64,000 nucleotides of DNA from Alphaproteobacteria bacterium (GTDB lineage: Bacteria > Pseudomonadota > Alphaproteobacteria > Rhizobiales > Xanthobacteraceae): positions 1-64,000 of the forward strand of contig VGEP01000013.1 in assembly GCA_016869215.1 (NCBI GenBank), read 5' to 3'. Made by a program: the position numbers and the translations under genes. The stretch's first letter is position 1, and the number at the start of each line of letters is the position of its first letter. Below are positions 45,571 to 54,187 of this stretch, piece by piece. The notes under the pieces were generated by a model that was not told where the DNA came from, did no database searches, and saw only the letters and a list, made by a program, of their open reading frames with translations.

Positions 45571-46824
45571 CTATTTTTTCTTGGCGGTCCTGCCCTGGTA
45601 GGAGATGCGGTAGGTCGCGCCGTTCTGCTCGTCGGAGACCAGCAGCGAACCGTCCTTCATCTGATGGACATAGGTCGGCCGGCCGTGGAACTCGTTCTTG
45701 CCTTCGTCGAGCAGGCCGGTCAGGAACGGTGACAGCCGGGCCTTGCCGCCCGACGTGCGTGCGATGACGACGTCGTAGCCGAACTTCTGCTCGCGGTTCC
45801 AGGAGCCGCGACGTGCGATGAAGGCAACGTTCTTGTAACGCGCCGGGAACATATCGCCGGTGTAGAACCTGATGCCGAGGCCGGCCGAGTGCGGGCCGGT
45901 CAGAGCCGCGGGCAGCACGACACCACGGCAGGCATTCGGAATGCGGACATCCGGATCGGGAACGCCGTTGGCGTGGCAGTACGGGAAGCCGTAGAACGCG
46001 CCCTCCTGACCCTTGGCGACCCGGTTCAGCTCGTCCTCGGGCCCGGCGTTGCCCGCCCAGTCGCGGCCGTTGTCGGTGAACCAGAGCTCGCCGGTGACCG
46101 GGTGCCAGTCGAAGCCGACCGTGTTGCGCACGCCGCGCGCCACGATCTCCATGCCGGTGCCGTCGGGGTTATAGCGGCGAATCTGGCCGTGCGTGCCGTT
46201 GTTGATCTCGCAGACGTTGCAGTTCGCGCCGACCTGAATGTAGAGCTTGCCGTCCGGACCGAACGCCGCGTACTTCCAATTGTGATGGATCGTGTCGGGC
46301 AGATTGAACTTGTCGGTCAGCTCGACCGGCTGGCCGGGATTGTCGAGCTTGTCCTCGATATTGTCGTAGCGCAGCACGCGGTTGATCGCGAGCACATAGA
46401 GCGCGCCGTCCTTGAACGCGAGCCCGTTCGGCTGCGTCAGGCCTTGCAGCAGCACCTTCGTTTCGCGCTTGCCGTCCTTGTTGGTGATCGCATAAACGCG
46501 GCCGATCAGGCGCGTGCCCATAAAGATGGTGCCCTTGGCGCCCTCGACCATGGTGCGTGCACCCGGATGGCCCTGCGACCAGATTTCAGCCTTGAAGCCG
46601 CGCGGCAGCTTGACTTTGTCGACCGGAATCTTGTCGCCCGGCGTCACGGTGTTGGGAGTGGCGTGCGGCCTCAGCTTGGCGTCCTGCCCGCTCGCGGCAG
46701 GCTTGGTCAGGTCCATCTTGCTGAAGCCCGGCGGCTGGGCCGCGGCGGGGAACGAAGCGGCGGCAAGAAGCGCGAATGTGCCGGCGACGGCAAACCCGCT
46801 CCGGCGCAGCGATGGGCTGGTCAT
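45571..46824 (-). CDS. PQQ-dependent sugar/sorbosone dehydrogenase-type protein
   Basis: 417 aa with a signal peptide ending FPAAAQ. It has the six-blade propeller of soluble glucose/L-sorbosone dehydrogenases: LPRGFKAEIWSQGHPGAR, LTQPNGLAFKDGALYV, VRNTVGFDWHPVTGELWFTD, RRGSWNREQKFGYDVV. The WHP and D-N-G-R-D segments sit where PQQ and calcium bind. AGGGAGGA stands before the ATG. The periplasmic enzyme would oxidise an aldose or aldehyde to an acid; the exact sugar is unknown. Pqq synthesis genes lie upstream and cytochrome c downstream. Confidence 0.88.
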   Translation of the reverse strand: MTSPSLRRSGFAVAGTFALLAAASFPAAAQPPGFSKMDLTKPAASGQDAKLRPHATPNTVTPGDKIPVDKVKLPRGFKAEIWSQGHPGARTMVEGAKGTIFMGTRLIGRVYAITNKDGKRETKVLLQGLTQPNGLAFKDGALYVLAINRVLRYDNIEDKLDNPGQPVELTDKFNLPDTIHHNWKYAAFGPDGKLYIQVGANCNVCEINNGTHGQIRRYNPDGTGMEIVARGVRNTVGFDWHPVTGELWFTDNGRDWAGNAGPEDELNRVAKGQEGAFYGFPYCHANGVPDPDVRIPNACRGVVLPAALTGPHSAGLGIRFYTGDMFPARYKNVAFIARRGSWNREQKFGYDVVIARTSGGKARLSPFLTGLLDEGKNEFHGRPTYVHQMKDGSLLVSDEQNGATYRISYQGRTAKKK

Positions 46825-46950
46825 GCAATTCCTCCCTGGTGCTGTAGTCTCGTTGCCGGAACCGGTTTGTATTCGGCGCCGGTCATTGTTCTGGGCGGGT
46901 AGTTTCCGACATTTCCCGGCCCGCTTGCAATGGGTTGGCGGCACAAGCCT

Positions 46951-48036
46951 TCAGGACATGCGCCGGTAGGCATAGGGTTCGTCCGCGGTCTGCTGCGCCA
47001 GGGCTGCGACTTTTTGGTGGTGCGGCGACAGGTGACAGACCGGATCGGTGGCCCGCGCATCGCCTGTCAGCGCATAGGCCTGGCAACGGCAGCCGCCGAA
47101 GTCGACCTCGCGCCGGTCGCAGCTTCGGCACGGGTCGGGCAGAAAATCGGTGCCTCGGAACGCATTGAAGGCCGGTGACGACGTCCAGATTTCCGACAGC
47201 GAACGATCGCGCACGTTCCAGAACTCGATCCCCGGAATGGTTTCGGCGGCATGGCACGGCAATACGCGCCCGGTCGGCGTGACGTTGAGCGAACGCCGGC
47301 CCCAGCCGCCGACGCAGGGTTTGGGAAAGCGCGCATGATAGTCCGGCACCACGGCGTCGATGACGATGCGGCCCCTGTGCTTTTCCCGCAGCGCCTCGAC
47401 CTCCAAGACCGCACGGTCGACCTGTTTTCGCTCCGGCATCAGCGCGGCGCGGTTCTTCAGCGCCCAGCCGTAGTACTGCACATGCGCGATTTCGATCCGC
47501 GCGGCATTGAGCTTCAGCGCCAGATCGACCATCGCGCCAATGCGTTCAATGTTGGCGCGATGCACCACGAGGTTGACCGTCAACGGCAGCCCGAGCCGCA
47601 CCGCCTCCGCCGCGAGCGCCAGCTTGCGCTGGAACGCGCCGCGATAGCCGGCGATATGGTCCGCCGACACCGCGTCCGAGTCCTGGATCGAGACCTGCAC
47701 ATGGTCGAGGCCGGCCTCCCAAAGGTCGCGCATGGTGCGCGTGATGATGCCGACGCCCGAGGTGATGAGGTTGGTGTAGAGCCCAGCCTCGCGCGCGTGC
47801 GCCGCGATGTCCACCAGATCGCGGCGCGCGCCGGGCTCGCCGCCGGACAGATGCACCTGCAACACGCCGAGGGCGGCGGCTTCCTTAAACACCCGCGCCC
47901 AGGTCGCGGCATCGAGTTCGTCGTCGCGCGGTTCGAGCGCCAGCGGATTGGAACAATACGGGCAGCCCAGCGGACAGCGGTGCGTCAGCTCGGCGAGCAG
48001 TCCGATGGGCGTGTGCAACGGTTGGGCCTGCGCCAC
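46951..48036 (-). CDS. pqqE: PQQ biosynthesis radical SAM enzyme PqqE
   Basis: 361 aa. The radical-SAM cluster motif CPLGCPYC lies near the N-terminus, and a SPASM domain with many cysteines near the end ([33 protein letters not shown]). PqqE links Glu and Tyr of the PqqA peptide by a C-C bond, together with the chaperone PqqD. GTG start one base after the pqqD stop. PqqA itself is not seen in the window. Confidence 0.95.
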   Translation of the reverse strand: MAQAQPLHTPIGLLAELTHRCPLGCPYCSNPLALEPRDDELDAATWARVFKEAAALGVLQVHLSGGEPGARRDLVDIAAHAREAGLYTNLITSGVGIITRTMRDLWEAGLDHVQVSIQDSDAVSADHIAGYRGAFQRKLALAAEAVRLGLPLTVNLVVHRANIERIGAMVDLALKLNAARIEIAHVQYYGWALKNRAALMPERKQVDRAVLEVEALREKHRGRIVIDAVVPDYHARFPKPCVGGWGRRSLNVTPTGRVLPCHAAETIPGIEFWNVRDRSLSEIWTSSPAFNAFRGTDFLPDPCRSCDRREVDFGGCRCQAYALTGDARATDPVCHLSPHHQKVAALAQQTADEPYAYRRMS

Positions 48037-48037
48037 A

Positions 48038-48325
48038 CTAGAACTCCAGAAGCCGCTTCTCCGCCAGCCCAGCCAGCAGCGCCGTCACGTCGGAAGCGAC
48101 GCGCTCACGCGGCGCGTTGAACGTCCTGGCCAGATCGTCGACGATCTCGGTCAGGGTCGCCTCGCCGGTGCAGCGCCGCAGCACCTCATAGGCGATGGCG
48201 TCGGCCTTGAAAATGCGCTCGGGCGCCAGCAGCACCCAGCCGCCGTGCGCCTCGCTGTTTGTGAGCCGCACGCCGCGCGGCAGGCGCGGCCTGGAATCGG
48301 GCGGGATTTGTGCGGGAGCGGTCAT
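48038..48325 (-). CDS. pqqD: PQQ biosynthesis peptide chaperone PqqD
   Basis: 95 aa, the normal size. PqqD pattern: [20 protein letters not shown], then [20 protein letters not shown]. It binds the PqqA peptide and presents it to PqqE. The ATG overlaps the pqqC stop as ATGA. Confidence 0.94.
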   Translation of the reverse strand: MTAPAQIPPDSRPRLPRGVRLTNSEAHGGWVLLAPERIFKADAIAYEVLRRCTGEATLTEIVDDLARTFNAPRERVASDVTALLAGLAEKRLLEF

Positions 48326-49053
48326 TTGTCCTCAGGTATGAACGCTCCGGGAGGCACGTGTCCCGGATCGACGTATGCGTGGTGCAGCGCGTCGCACATC
48401 GCCCAAAGCACGCCGCACTTGAATTCCAGCGCCGCGAGCACCGCCTGCTGCTGCTCGGGCGTGCGCGCATTGGCCTTGCAATAGGACAAGGCGAAGTCGG
48501 AATCGCGCTTGGCCTGCGGCGGCCGTTTGTCGAAATAGGCCAGCGTCTCGCGGGTGACAAAGGAATAATTGGCGAGCATCCCTTCGACGCGCTCGCCGAT
48601 GATCTGCGGCGAGAACAGCTCGGTCAGCGAAGACGCGATGGCTTCCAGCAGGGTCTTTTCGCGCACGAACCGCACATAGGCATCGACCGCAAACCGCGTC
48701 GCCGGCAGAAGCCCACGCAGCGAAGTCACGTAGGCGCTATCGAGCCCGAGCCCGTCGGTGAGTCGGAGCCAGCGCGCAATGCCGCCGTCATCGGGGCCCT
48801 CGCCGTCGTGGTCAACCAAGCGCGAGCGCCATTCGCGGCGGACCGCGGAATCGTCGCAACGCGCGATCAGGCCCGCGTCCTTGATCGGGATGCTTGCCTG
48901 GTAATAGTAGCGATTGAGTGCCCAGGCCTGGACCTGGCCCTTGGTGCATTGCCCGCCGTGCAGGAGCCTGTGGAACGGGTGCAGCCGATGATAACGGCGC
49001 GCGCCGATGTCGCGGAGCGCGGCTTCCAGTTCGTCGGGCGTCATCAGCTTCAC
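48322..49053 (-). CDS. pqqC: Pyrroloquinoline-quinone synthase PqqC
   Basis: 243 aa, all-helical PqqC: RRYHRLHPFHRLLHGGQCTK, WALNRYYYQASIPIKDAG and ETLAYFDKRPPQAKRDSDFA are family blocks. It performs the final ring closure and eight-electron oxidation to PQQ with O2. GTG at 49053 overlaps the pqqB stop; ATG at 49044 is an alternative start. It is followed by pqqD and pqqE. Confidence 0.95.
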   Translation of the reverse strand: MKLMTPDELEAALRDIGARRYHRLHPFHRLLHGGQCTKGQVQAWALNRYYYQASIPIKDAGLIARCDDSAVRREWRSRLVDHDGEGPDDGGIARWLRLTDGLGLDSAYVTSLRGLLPATRFAVDAYVRFVREKTLLEAIASSLTELFSPQIIGERVEGMLANYSFVTRETLAYFDKRPPQAKRDSDFALSYCKANARTPEQQQAVLAALEFKCGVLWAMCDALHHAYVDPGHVPPGAFIPEDK

Positions 49054-49844
49054 AGCACGATCTCCATGCCGTCGAACGCCACCTCCCAGCCAGCGGCCTC
49101 GACGCGGACGCGTTCGGGCGAGCCGTCGACCAGTATGGGATTGGTGTTGTTGATGTGCACGAAGATGCGCCGCGCGGAAAGCCCCGCGAGCGCCGTAATC
49201 GAGCCACCCTCGCTATCGATCGGCATGTGGCCCATGCGGCGGCCGGTCTTCTCGCCGGTGCCGGTCCGGACCATCTCGTCGTCGGTGAAAAGCGTGCCGT
49301 CGAACAGGATCGCGTCGGCGCGATTGAGCCGCTCGCGCAGCGCGGGCGTCATGGCGGCGCAGCCCGGCACGTAGGCGAGCCGCACCTTTCCGTCCGTGAT
49401 CTCCACGCCGACGTTGGCTCCGGTCTCGCTTGCGGTCTCGGGATCGTCGCCTTCGAGATAGAGCGGCACCTTTCCAGGCACCATAAACAATTCGGCCTCA
49501 AGGCCTCCTTCGAGGCCGATTTTCGCGCCCGGCACGGCCGCACGCCGCAAAACCACATCGGGCGCGAGCGCGGTGAACATCGGGTTGTCCGCGACGGCAG
49601 CGAGCGTCGACGCTGTCGCGATCAGCGCAAACGGCGATCGCTCCCGCAAGCTGAGCAGACCGGCCGTCTGGTCGATTTCCGCTCCGGTGAGCAGCACCGC
49701 GGCGATCGGGCTGCCGCGCCGCCCGCCCGACGGGCGAAGCGCCGCCGTTGCCTGAATCTGCGCGCGCAGATCGGGCGACGCGTTGAGCAGCGTCCCCCGC
49801 GCTCTGGGGCACGCGCACGCGCATCGCCGAACTGTTCGGCGCAC
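49050..49844 (-). CDS. pqqB: PqqB lacking its N-terminus (probably broken)
   Basis: The frame matches PqqB from LLNASPDLRAQIQ onward: IAAVLLTGAEIDQTAGLLSL, FMVPGKVPLYLEG, VAYVPGCAAM-like region, and IFVHINNTNPIL to the end. A full PqqB (about 300 aa) has some 45-50 residues before this, with a Gly-rich loop and a C-x-C-x2-C segment. These are absent; homology stops near 49793. Upstream of that, the frame reads antisense through a methyltransferase fragment, so the apparent start at 49844 is not a real N-terminus. The gene is truncated by rearrangement or an assembly join. Confidence 0.8.
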   Translation of the reverse strand: MRRTVRRCACACPRARGTLLNASPDLRAQIQATAALRPSGGRRGSPIAAVLLTGAEIDQTAGLLSLRERSPFALIATASTLAAVADNPMFTALAPDVVLRRAAVPGAKIGLEGGLEAELFMVPGKVPLYLEGDDPETASETGANVGVEITDGKVRLAYVPGCAAMTPALRERLNRADAILFDGTLFTDDEMVRTGTGEKTGRRMGHMPIDSEGGSITALAGLSARRIFVHINNTNPILVDGSPERVRVEAAGWEVAFDGMEIVL

Positions 49845-50089
49845 AGGCGACGGTGGCCCGCGCCCAGCCGCGGATGTACGTGTTCCGCTACCGCTCGCCG
49901 CAACATTGGCTCGATGTGTTCCGGACCTACTACGGCCCTGTGCTCAAGACCTTTGCTGCACTGCCGGAGCCGGGCCAGGCGGCGCTGGCCGAGGACCTGC
50001 TGGAACTGGTCGCGCGCTTCAACCGCGCAGACGACGGCACTGTCGCCGCGGCCGGCGAGTATCTCGAGGTCGTGCTGACGAAGCGGTAA
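49802..50089 (+). pseudogene. C-terminal fragment of a SAM-dependent methyltransferase
   Basis: Read in frame from about 49802, the sequence gives LWGTRTRIAELFGAQ, then FVFRYRSP-like VFRYRSPQHWLDVFRTYYGP, LVARFNRADDGT and EYLEVVLTKR at the TAA. This is the usual last 90 or so residues of class I methyltransferases of the UbiE-like type. The SAM-binding domain that should precede it is missing, because the sequence runs directly into pqqB on the other strand. A GTG at 49853 would give 78 aa, with no catalytic domain. Confidence 0.7.
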
Positions 50090-50139
50090 GCGGAACACGC
50101 AGATTTGACGACGCCGCGAGTTCGGCGTTCGCTTCTGCC

Positions 50140-50166
50140 GCCCTCTCCCCACAAGGGGGAGAGGGC
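50140..50166. repeat. Inverted repeat GCCCTCTCCCC/GGGGAGAGGGC
   Basis: A perfect 11-base stem with a 5-base loop (ACAAG) between the methyltransferase fragment and the convergent hydroxylase operon. Such CTCTCCCC...GGGGAGAG hairpins are common intergenic repeats in Rhizobiales and may also end transcription from both sides. Confidence 0.55.
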
Positions 50167-50198
50167 TCGACGACTCCTGCTGCGAGTCGCGGAATGAA

Positions 50199-51032
50199 CT
50201 ACAACCTGATCTCCCCCAGGCTCACGCTCTTGCCGAGCGTGGCATCGACCGTGCGACTACGGCCAAATGCGGAAATCTCGATTGTGTAGCGTCCGGACTC
50301 TGGAATGAGCTTGTCGAACTTGAAGTCGCCGTAGTTGTCGGTGAGCGCGGTTGCGACTTCGGCGCCGTCCTTCAGGAGCCGCGCCCGCGCGCCTTCCACG
50401 CAGTCGACGGCGCCGTTCGCCTCCGCAGCCACGGAGCCTGCAATGAAGCATTTCGAATAGCGCCAAAGATTTTTGTAATAGACACGCGGCCTGGTGCCGA
50501 GCTCGGGCTTCATCGTTTCAAGCTGCTCGTCGCGCGCGAGCCGCGCCATCTCGGCGTCCTCGACCTTGATGGCGCGCATCGCCCCGGTCGGACAGGCCTG
50601 ATGGCCGCGGGTCTTGTCCCAGCCCTGGTCGATGAGGTGCGCGTCGAAGGGCCAGGCCTGCGGCAATTGCAGTTCCTCGTTCCACCACACGTGCCCGTAG
50701 GGGCAGGCATCGACCAGATCCTTGCGGCCCTTGGCCTTCGCCGGATCGAAGATCACGATGCCGTCGTCGCGCTTTCGCACCGCACCTTTGCCTTTCTCGA
50801 CGCAGGGTGCGTTGTCGCAGTGATTGCACGTTACCGGCACGTAGGCGATGTCGATGGTCGGGGCCTGGCCGCGCTCGTTCTGAAGAATGTCGATCCAGCG
50901 GTGCCCGTGACGCGGCATCGGCGCGGAGACGCCCGGCCAATCGTTGCCGACATATTCGTCCATGGCCGAGAGAGTGCAGAGCTGGCAATTGGTACACTCG
51001 GCAACGTCGACGATGAGGTTCCATTTTGACAT
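50199..51032 (-). CDS. Iron-sulfur subunit of pyrogallol transhydroxylase/resorcinol hydroxylase-type enzyme
   Basis: 277 aa. Ferredoxin-type cysteines: CTNCQLC, CNHCDNAPC, ACPYG, ACPTGA, enough for three [4Fe-4S] clusters. The last about 80 residues (CVEGARARLLKDGAEVATAL, TDNYGDFKFDKLIPESGRYT) form a transthyretin/Cna-B-like beta domain. This same domain order and size is that of the small subunit of Pelobacter pyrogallol-phloroglucinol transhydroxylase (about 275 aa). No signal peptide. It starts 12 bases after the large-subunit stop; a TTG start overlapping that gene is possible. It carries electrons to or from the molybdenum subunit. Confidence 0.85.
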   Translation of the reverse strand: MSKWNLIVDVAECTNCQLCTLSAMDEYVGNDWPGVSAPMPRHGHRWIDILQNERGQAPTIDIAYVPVTCNHCDNAPCVEKGKGAVRKRDDGIVIFDPAKAKGRKDLVDACPYGHVWWNEELQLPQAWPFDAHLIDQGWDKTRGHQACPTGAMRAIKVEDAEMARLARDEQLETMKPELGTRPRVYYKNLWRYSKCFIAGSVAAEANGAVDCVEGARARLLKDGAEVATALTDNYGDFKFDKLIPESGRYTIEISAFGRSRTVDATLGKSVSLGEIRL

Positions 51033-51044
51033 GCGGTCACTCAA

Positions 51045-54000
51045 TCACTTGGCCGGCACCAGTTCCGCTTCCTTCAGTGTGCGCCGGACCTCGCGATCCT
51101 GCTCCATCGCGGCGAACGCCTCCGACACGTGCTCGGGGCGTCCATCCCACAATTCGACCTGCACCAGTGAGTTTGCGCCGGCGAGAGAATGCGTGCTCTT
51201 GGTCTGCGTCTTGTGCGGCGTAAGCAGATTGAGACATCCGCCGCGGTCGACCGACCTGCCGGGCTCGCCCAGCGGCGCATAGACTGCCGACGACTCGTAG
51301 CCGTGGCAAACTCCGCGCACCAGCCGCTCGGTCGGCAGCGCCGCGCAGATCACCGCGCCGCGCTCGTTGTAGACCTTTACCAGGTCGTGCTTCTTGATGC
51401 CGCGTTCGGCCGCGTCCTGCGGATTGAGCCGGATCACCCAGTAGTACCAGTCTCCGACCTTCACGCGATGGTCGGCGATGTTGTTGAGGAATGAGCTCTT
51501 GCCGTCGCCCTGAGTGTGGAACGAATACTTGGAATGCGGCGTGAGCAGTTGCAGCGGATAGCGCCCGAACTCGGGCGAGCCAGGGCCTTCCCAGGACGGC
51601 TCGTACTTGACGATCGGCGGGCGCTCCGGGTCCTTGTAACGCTTCAGGCTGTTGCATTCGAATTCGAGCTTGCCGGACTGCGTCTGCAGCCCGCTCAGGA
51701 ATTCCTTGTAGTCGGATGGCAGCGGCTGCGCCTCCGGCACGTCCTTTTTGCGGCCTTCCCAGAACCAGCGGAAGGACACCGGCGCGCGCAACTTCTCCTT
51801 CTCCGCCGGAATGACGAAGTAGCCGCGCTTGAGCAGCTTGCGGAACGAGATGACCTTGGGCAGGTCGGAGGCGAGATAGGTGCGGTACACCCAGTCGATC
51901 TCGTTGATGCCCTCGTTGAAATAGTTGGCGAGGCCCAGCCGCTTGCAGATTTCGGTGAAAATCCAGTAGTCGGACTTCGACTCGCCCAGCGGCTCGATGG
52001 CCTTCGACTGCAGGATCACCACGCGGTGATTGAGCTGCTGCTGGCCATGATGGCCGTAGCCGCCGAGCGCCGCCCATTCGGAAATGTCGACGCGTTCGAA
52101 GTTGGTGCAGGCCGGCAAGATCACGTCGGCGAACTTGGCCTCGCCCTCGAACCAGATCGACTGGTTGACCACGAATTCCAGATTCTCCGACTGGTACATC
52201 CGCACATGGCGGTTGGAGTTGTTCATGGTGCCGAGAATCGAGCCGCCGTACTTGTACATCATGCGTACCGGCGAATGGCCGGGCGCCGGATACATGAATT
52301 TGCCGAACTGGTGCTCGATAGACTTGCCGACCCAGCGGTAGCCCTCGGCCTTGCCCTCGTAGATCGCCTCCGGCAGCCAGATGCGCGGAATCTGCTGGCC
52401 GTTGGAGTTCATGGTCGGAAGCTGCGGCATGCGCTGATACAGCGCGACCGGGATCGCGGTGTTCTCCAGGTCGCCCGACATGCCGCCTTCGGAGTAGCCG
52501 GGGAAATAGAACTGGAAGTCGACTGGGCAGCCCCATTGCAGGTTGCCCATGTTGCAGCCGGGCTTGCCGAGGCCCTGCATGGCCGAGAGGCACACCATCA
52601 CGCGCGCCCACTGGATGCCGGTCTGGTTGCGGCAGGCGCCGCCGTGGCCGTTGCCCCAGCCACCGGGCGCGAGATAGACGCGCTTCTTTCCCCACTCGCG
52701 GGCGAGCGCGCGCACGTCCTTGGCCGGAACGCCGGTTTCCTTCTCCTGCCATTCCGGCGTCTTCGGGATGCCGTCCTCTTCGCCAAGCAGGTACGCCTTC
52801 CAGGAGTCGAAGCCGACGGTGTGGGTCTTCACGTAGTCCTTGTCGTAGAGCCCTTCCTTGATCCACACGTACGCGATCGCCATCGCCATCGCGGGCGAAG
52901 TAGTCGGCTTCGGTGCAAACCACTTGCCCGGCACAAACTGCGCCGATGAGTTGTAGAACGGATCGACGTGGACGACTTTGATGCCGAGCTTCGGGTTCTT
53001 CAGCCACTGCCGCCGCACGGTGCCTTCCTGCGCACCGTAGGAGCCCGACGTGGTGTCGGGATCGGCGGCCCAGAAAACGACCATGTCGCAGTTCTGCAGC
53101 AGGTCCTCGACCGTGCCGTAGGTCTCGGACTGACCGACGCGCAGCGTGTGACCCCAGTGATGCACTGCGCCCCAGTACCATCCCTCCCATGAGTCGGGAT
53201 TGTGGTGCACGCGGGTCATACCGACGGCGTTGATGAAGCGGAACAGCGCCGAGAGATAGTAGCCGATATTGCCCCAGGTGTGGTGCGAACCGTGCGAGAC
53301 GGCGATGCTGCCCGGGCCGTGCTCCCGCTTCTGGCGCTTGATCTCGTCGCCGACGATGGTCAGCGCTTCTTCCCATGAAATGCGGACGTAACCCGACTTG
53401 CCGCGGTTCTGCGGATTGCGCGCGCCGTGCGGATCGAAATCGACGCGCTTCATCGGATAGAGCAGCCGGTCCGGCGAATAGACGATGGACTTGGCATTTT
53501 GACCATGAGGAGCAAGAGTCGTCTTGCGCGGCGGCGTCAGCCGCTCGCCGCGCGCCTCGATGGTCCAGGACGCGCCGTCGTCCTCGTTCAGTTCGATCGG
53601 CGTCATGCGCACGATCTTGCCGTCCTTGACATGGACGAACACCGGCCCGCCGTTGGTCATGTTGCAGTAGCGCATCGAGCCGTCGGGCATCGGCGTGCCG
53701 AACTTCAGGCCGACGGTCTGGCTCATCATCACAGTCTGCGCGAACCAGTTAGCGAGACCGTCGTCGCCTTCGACGGTGAGCGCGAATTCCTTTTGCGCGT
53801 TGATCTGGTCGAGCCAGTTGATCGGCGGCGTGAGCAGCCGAGCTCCAAGTGCAGCATTCTTGAACGCCACGGTGATATCGGCGTCTTTCCGCACGCCCGT
53901 ACCGGACGAAATTCGCCCGTCCTGGATTCGGAACCAGCGGCCGATCTCCTCGTCGCGGGCGATGAACTGCGCGGTAAGATTCTTCTCCTTCAGCCGCGCG

Positions 54001-54089
54001 CGATAGGCCGGGTGCCGCCAGGCCTGGAATTTCATCAGCAGCGACAGGCCGAACAGGATCAGGGAGAGCTTGAGGCTCGCAAAGGACAT
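51045..54089 (-). CDS. Molybdopterin subunit of transhydroxylase/resorcinol hydroxylase type, with extra N-terminal domain
   Basis: 1014 aa, DMSO-reductase family. No N-terminal Fe-S cysteine motif is present, as in transhydroxylase. His269 (GSHHTW), Tyr277, and Asp299-Ser300-Trp301 ([10 protein letters not shown]) have the same spacing that I recall for the transhydroxylase active-site residues His144, Tyr152, Asp174, Ser175 (Mo ligand) and Trp176. Before this core are about 135 additional residues: a hydrophobic stretch ([16 protein letters not shown]) and an SCP2-like region. GGGAG precedes ATG 54089. It should add a hydroxyl to a phenolic ring such as resorcinol; the substrate is inferred. 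Confidence 0.85.
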   Translation of the reverse strand: MSFASLKLSLILFGLSLLMKFQAWRHPAYRARLKEKNLTAQFIARDEEIGRWFRIQDGRISSGTGVRKDADITVAFKNAALGARLLTPPINWLDQINAQKEFALTVEGDDGLANWFAQTVMMSQTVGLKFGTPMPDGSMRYCNMTNGGPVFVHVKDGKIVRMTPIELNEDDGASWTIEARGERLTPPRKTTLAPHGQNAKSIVYSPDRLLYPMKRVDFDPHGARNPQNRGKSGYVRISWEEALTIVGDEIKRQKREHGPGSIAVSHGSHHTWGNIGYYLSALFRFINAVGMTRVHHNPDSWEGWYWGAVHHWGHTLRVGQSETYGTVEDLLQNCDMVVFWAADPDTTSGSYGAQEGTVRRQWLKNPKLGIKVVHVDPFYNSSAQFVPGKWFAPKPTTSPAMAMAIAYVWIKEGLYDKDYVKTHTVGFDSWKAYLLGEEDGIPKTPEWQEKETGVPAKDVRALAREWGKKRVYLAPGGWGNGHGGACRNQTGIQWARVMVCLSAMQGLGKPGCNMGNLQWGCPVDFQFYFPGYSEGGMSGDLENTAIPVALYQRMPQLPTMNSNGQQIPRIWLPEAIYEGKAEGYRWVGKSIEHQFGKFMYPAPGHSPVRMMYKYGGSILGTMNNSNRHVRMYQSENLEFVVNQSIWFEGEAKFADVILPACTNFERVDISEWAALGGYGHHGQQQLNHRVVILQSKAIEPLGESKSDYWIFTEICKRLGLANYFNEGINEIDWVYRTYLASDLPKVISFRKLLKRGYFVIPAEKEKLRAPVSFRWFWEGRKKDVPEAQPLPSDYKEFLSGLQTQSGKLEFECNSLKRYKDPERPPIVKYEPSWEGPGSPEFGRYPLQLLTPHSKYSFHTQGDGKSSFLNNIADHRVKVGDWYYWVIRLNPQDAAERGIKKHDLVKVYNERGAVICAALPTERLVRGVCHGYESSAVYAPLGEPGRSVDRGGCLNLLTPHKTQTKSTHSLAGANSLVQVELWDGRPEHVSEAFAAMEQDREVRRTLKEAELVPAK

Positions 54090-54187
54090 GGGGCGGCTCC
54101 CTGGCGGTCGTTTCATCCGATTCCTATGGGAAATCGCCCAACGAATCTAGGCACCGCCGCGTGTCCCGGATGCGTGCCAGCGTTTGG

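Noticed and set aside
49783-50289. 168-aa plus-strand frame overlapping the methyltransferase fragment
   Set aside because: It is in another frame from the one giving the methyltransferase motif and runs into the hydroxylase small subunit antisense.
51045-54089. Formate dehydrogenase or arsenite oxidase large subunit
   Set aside because: The N-terminal Fe-S cysteine motif and the Cys/SeCys Mo ligand are missing; the D-S-W pattern with the small-subunit layout fits transhydroxylase instead.
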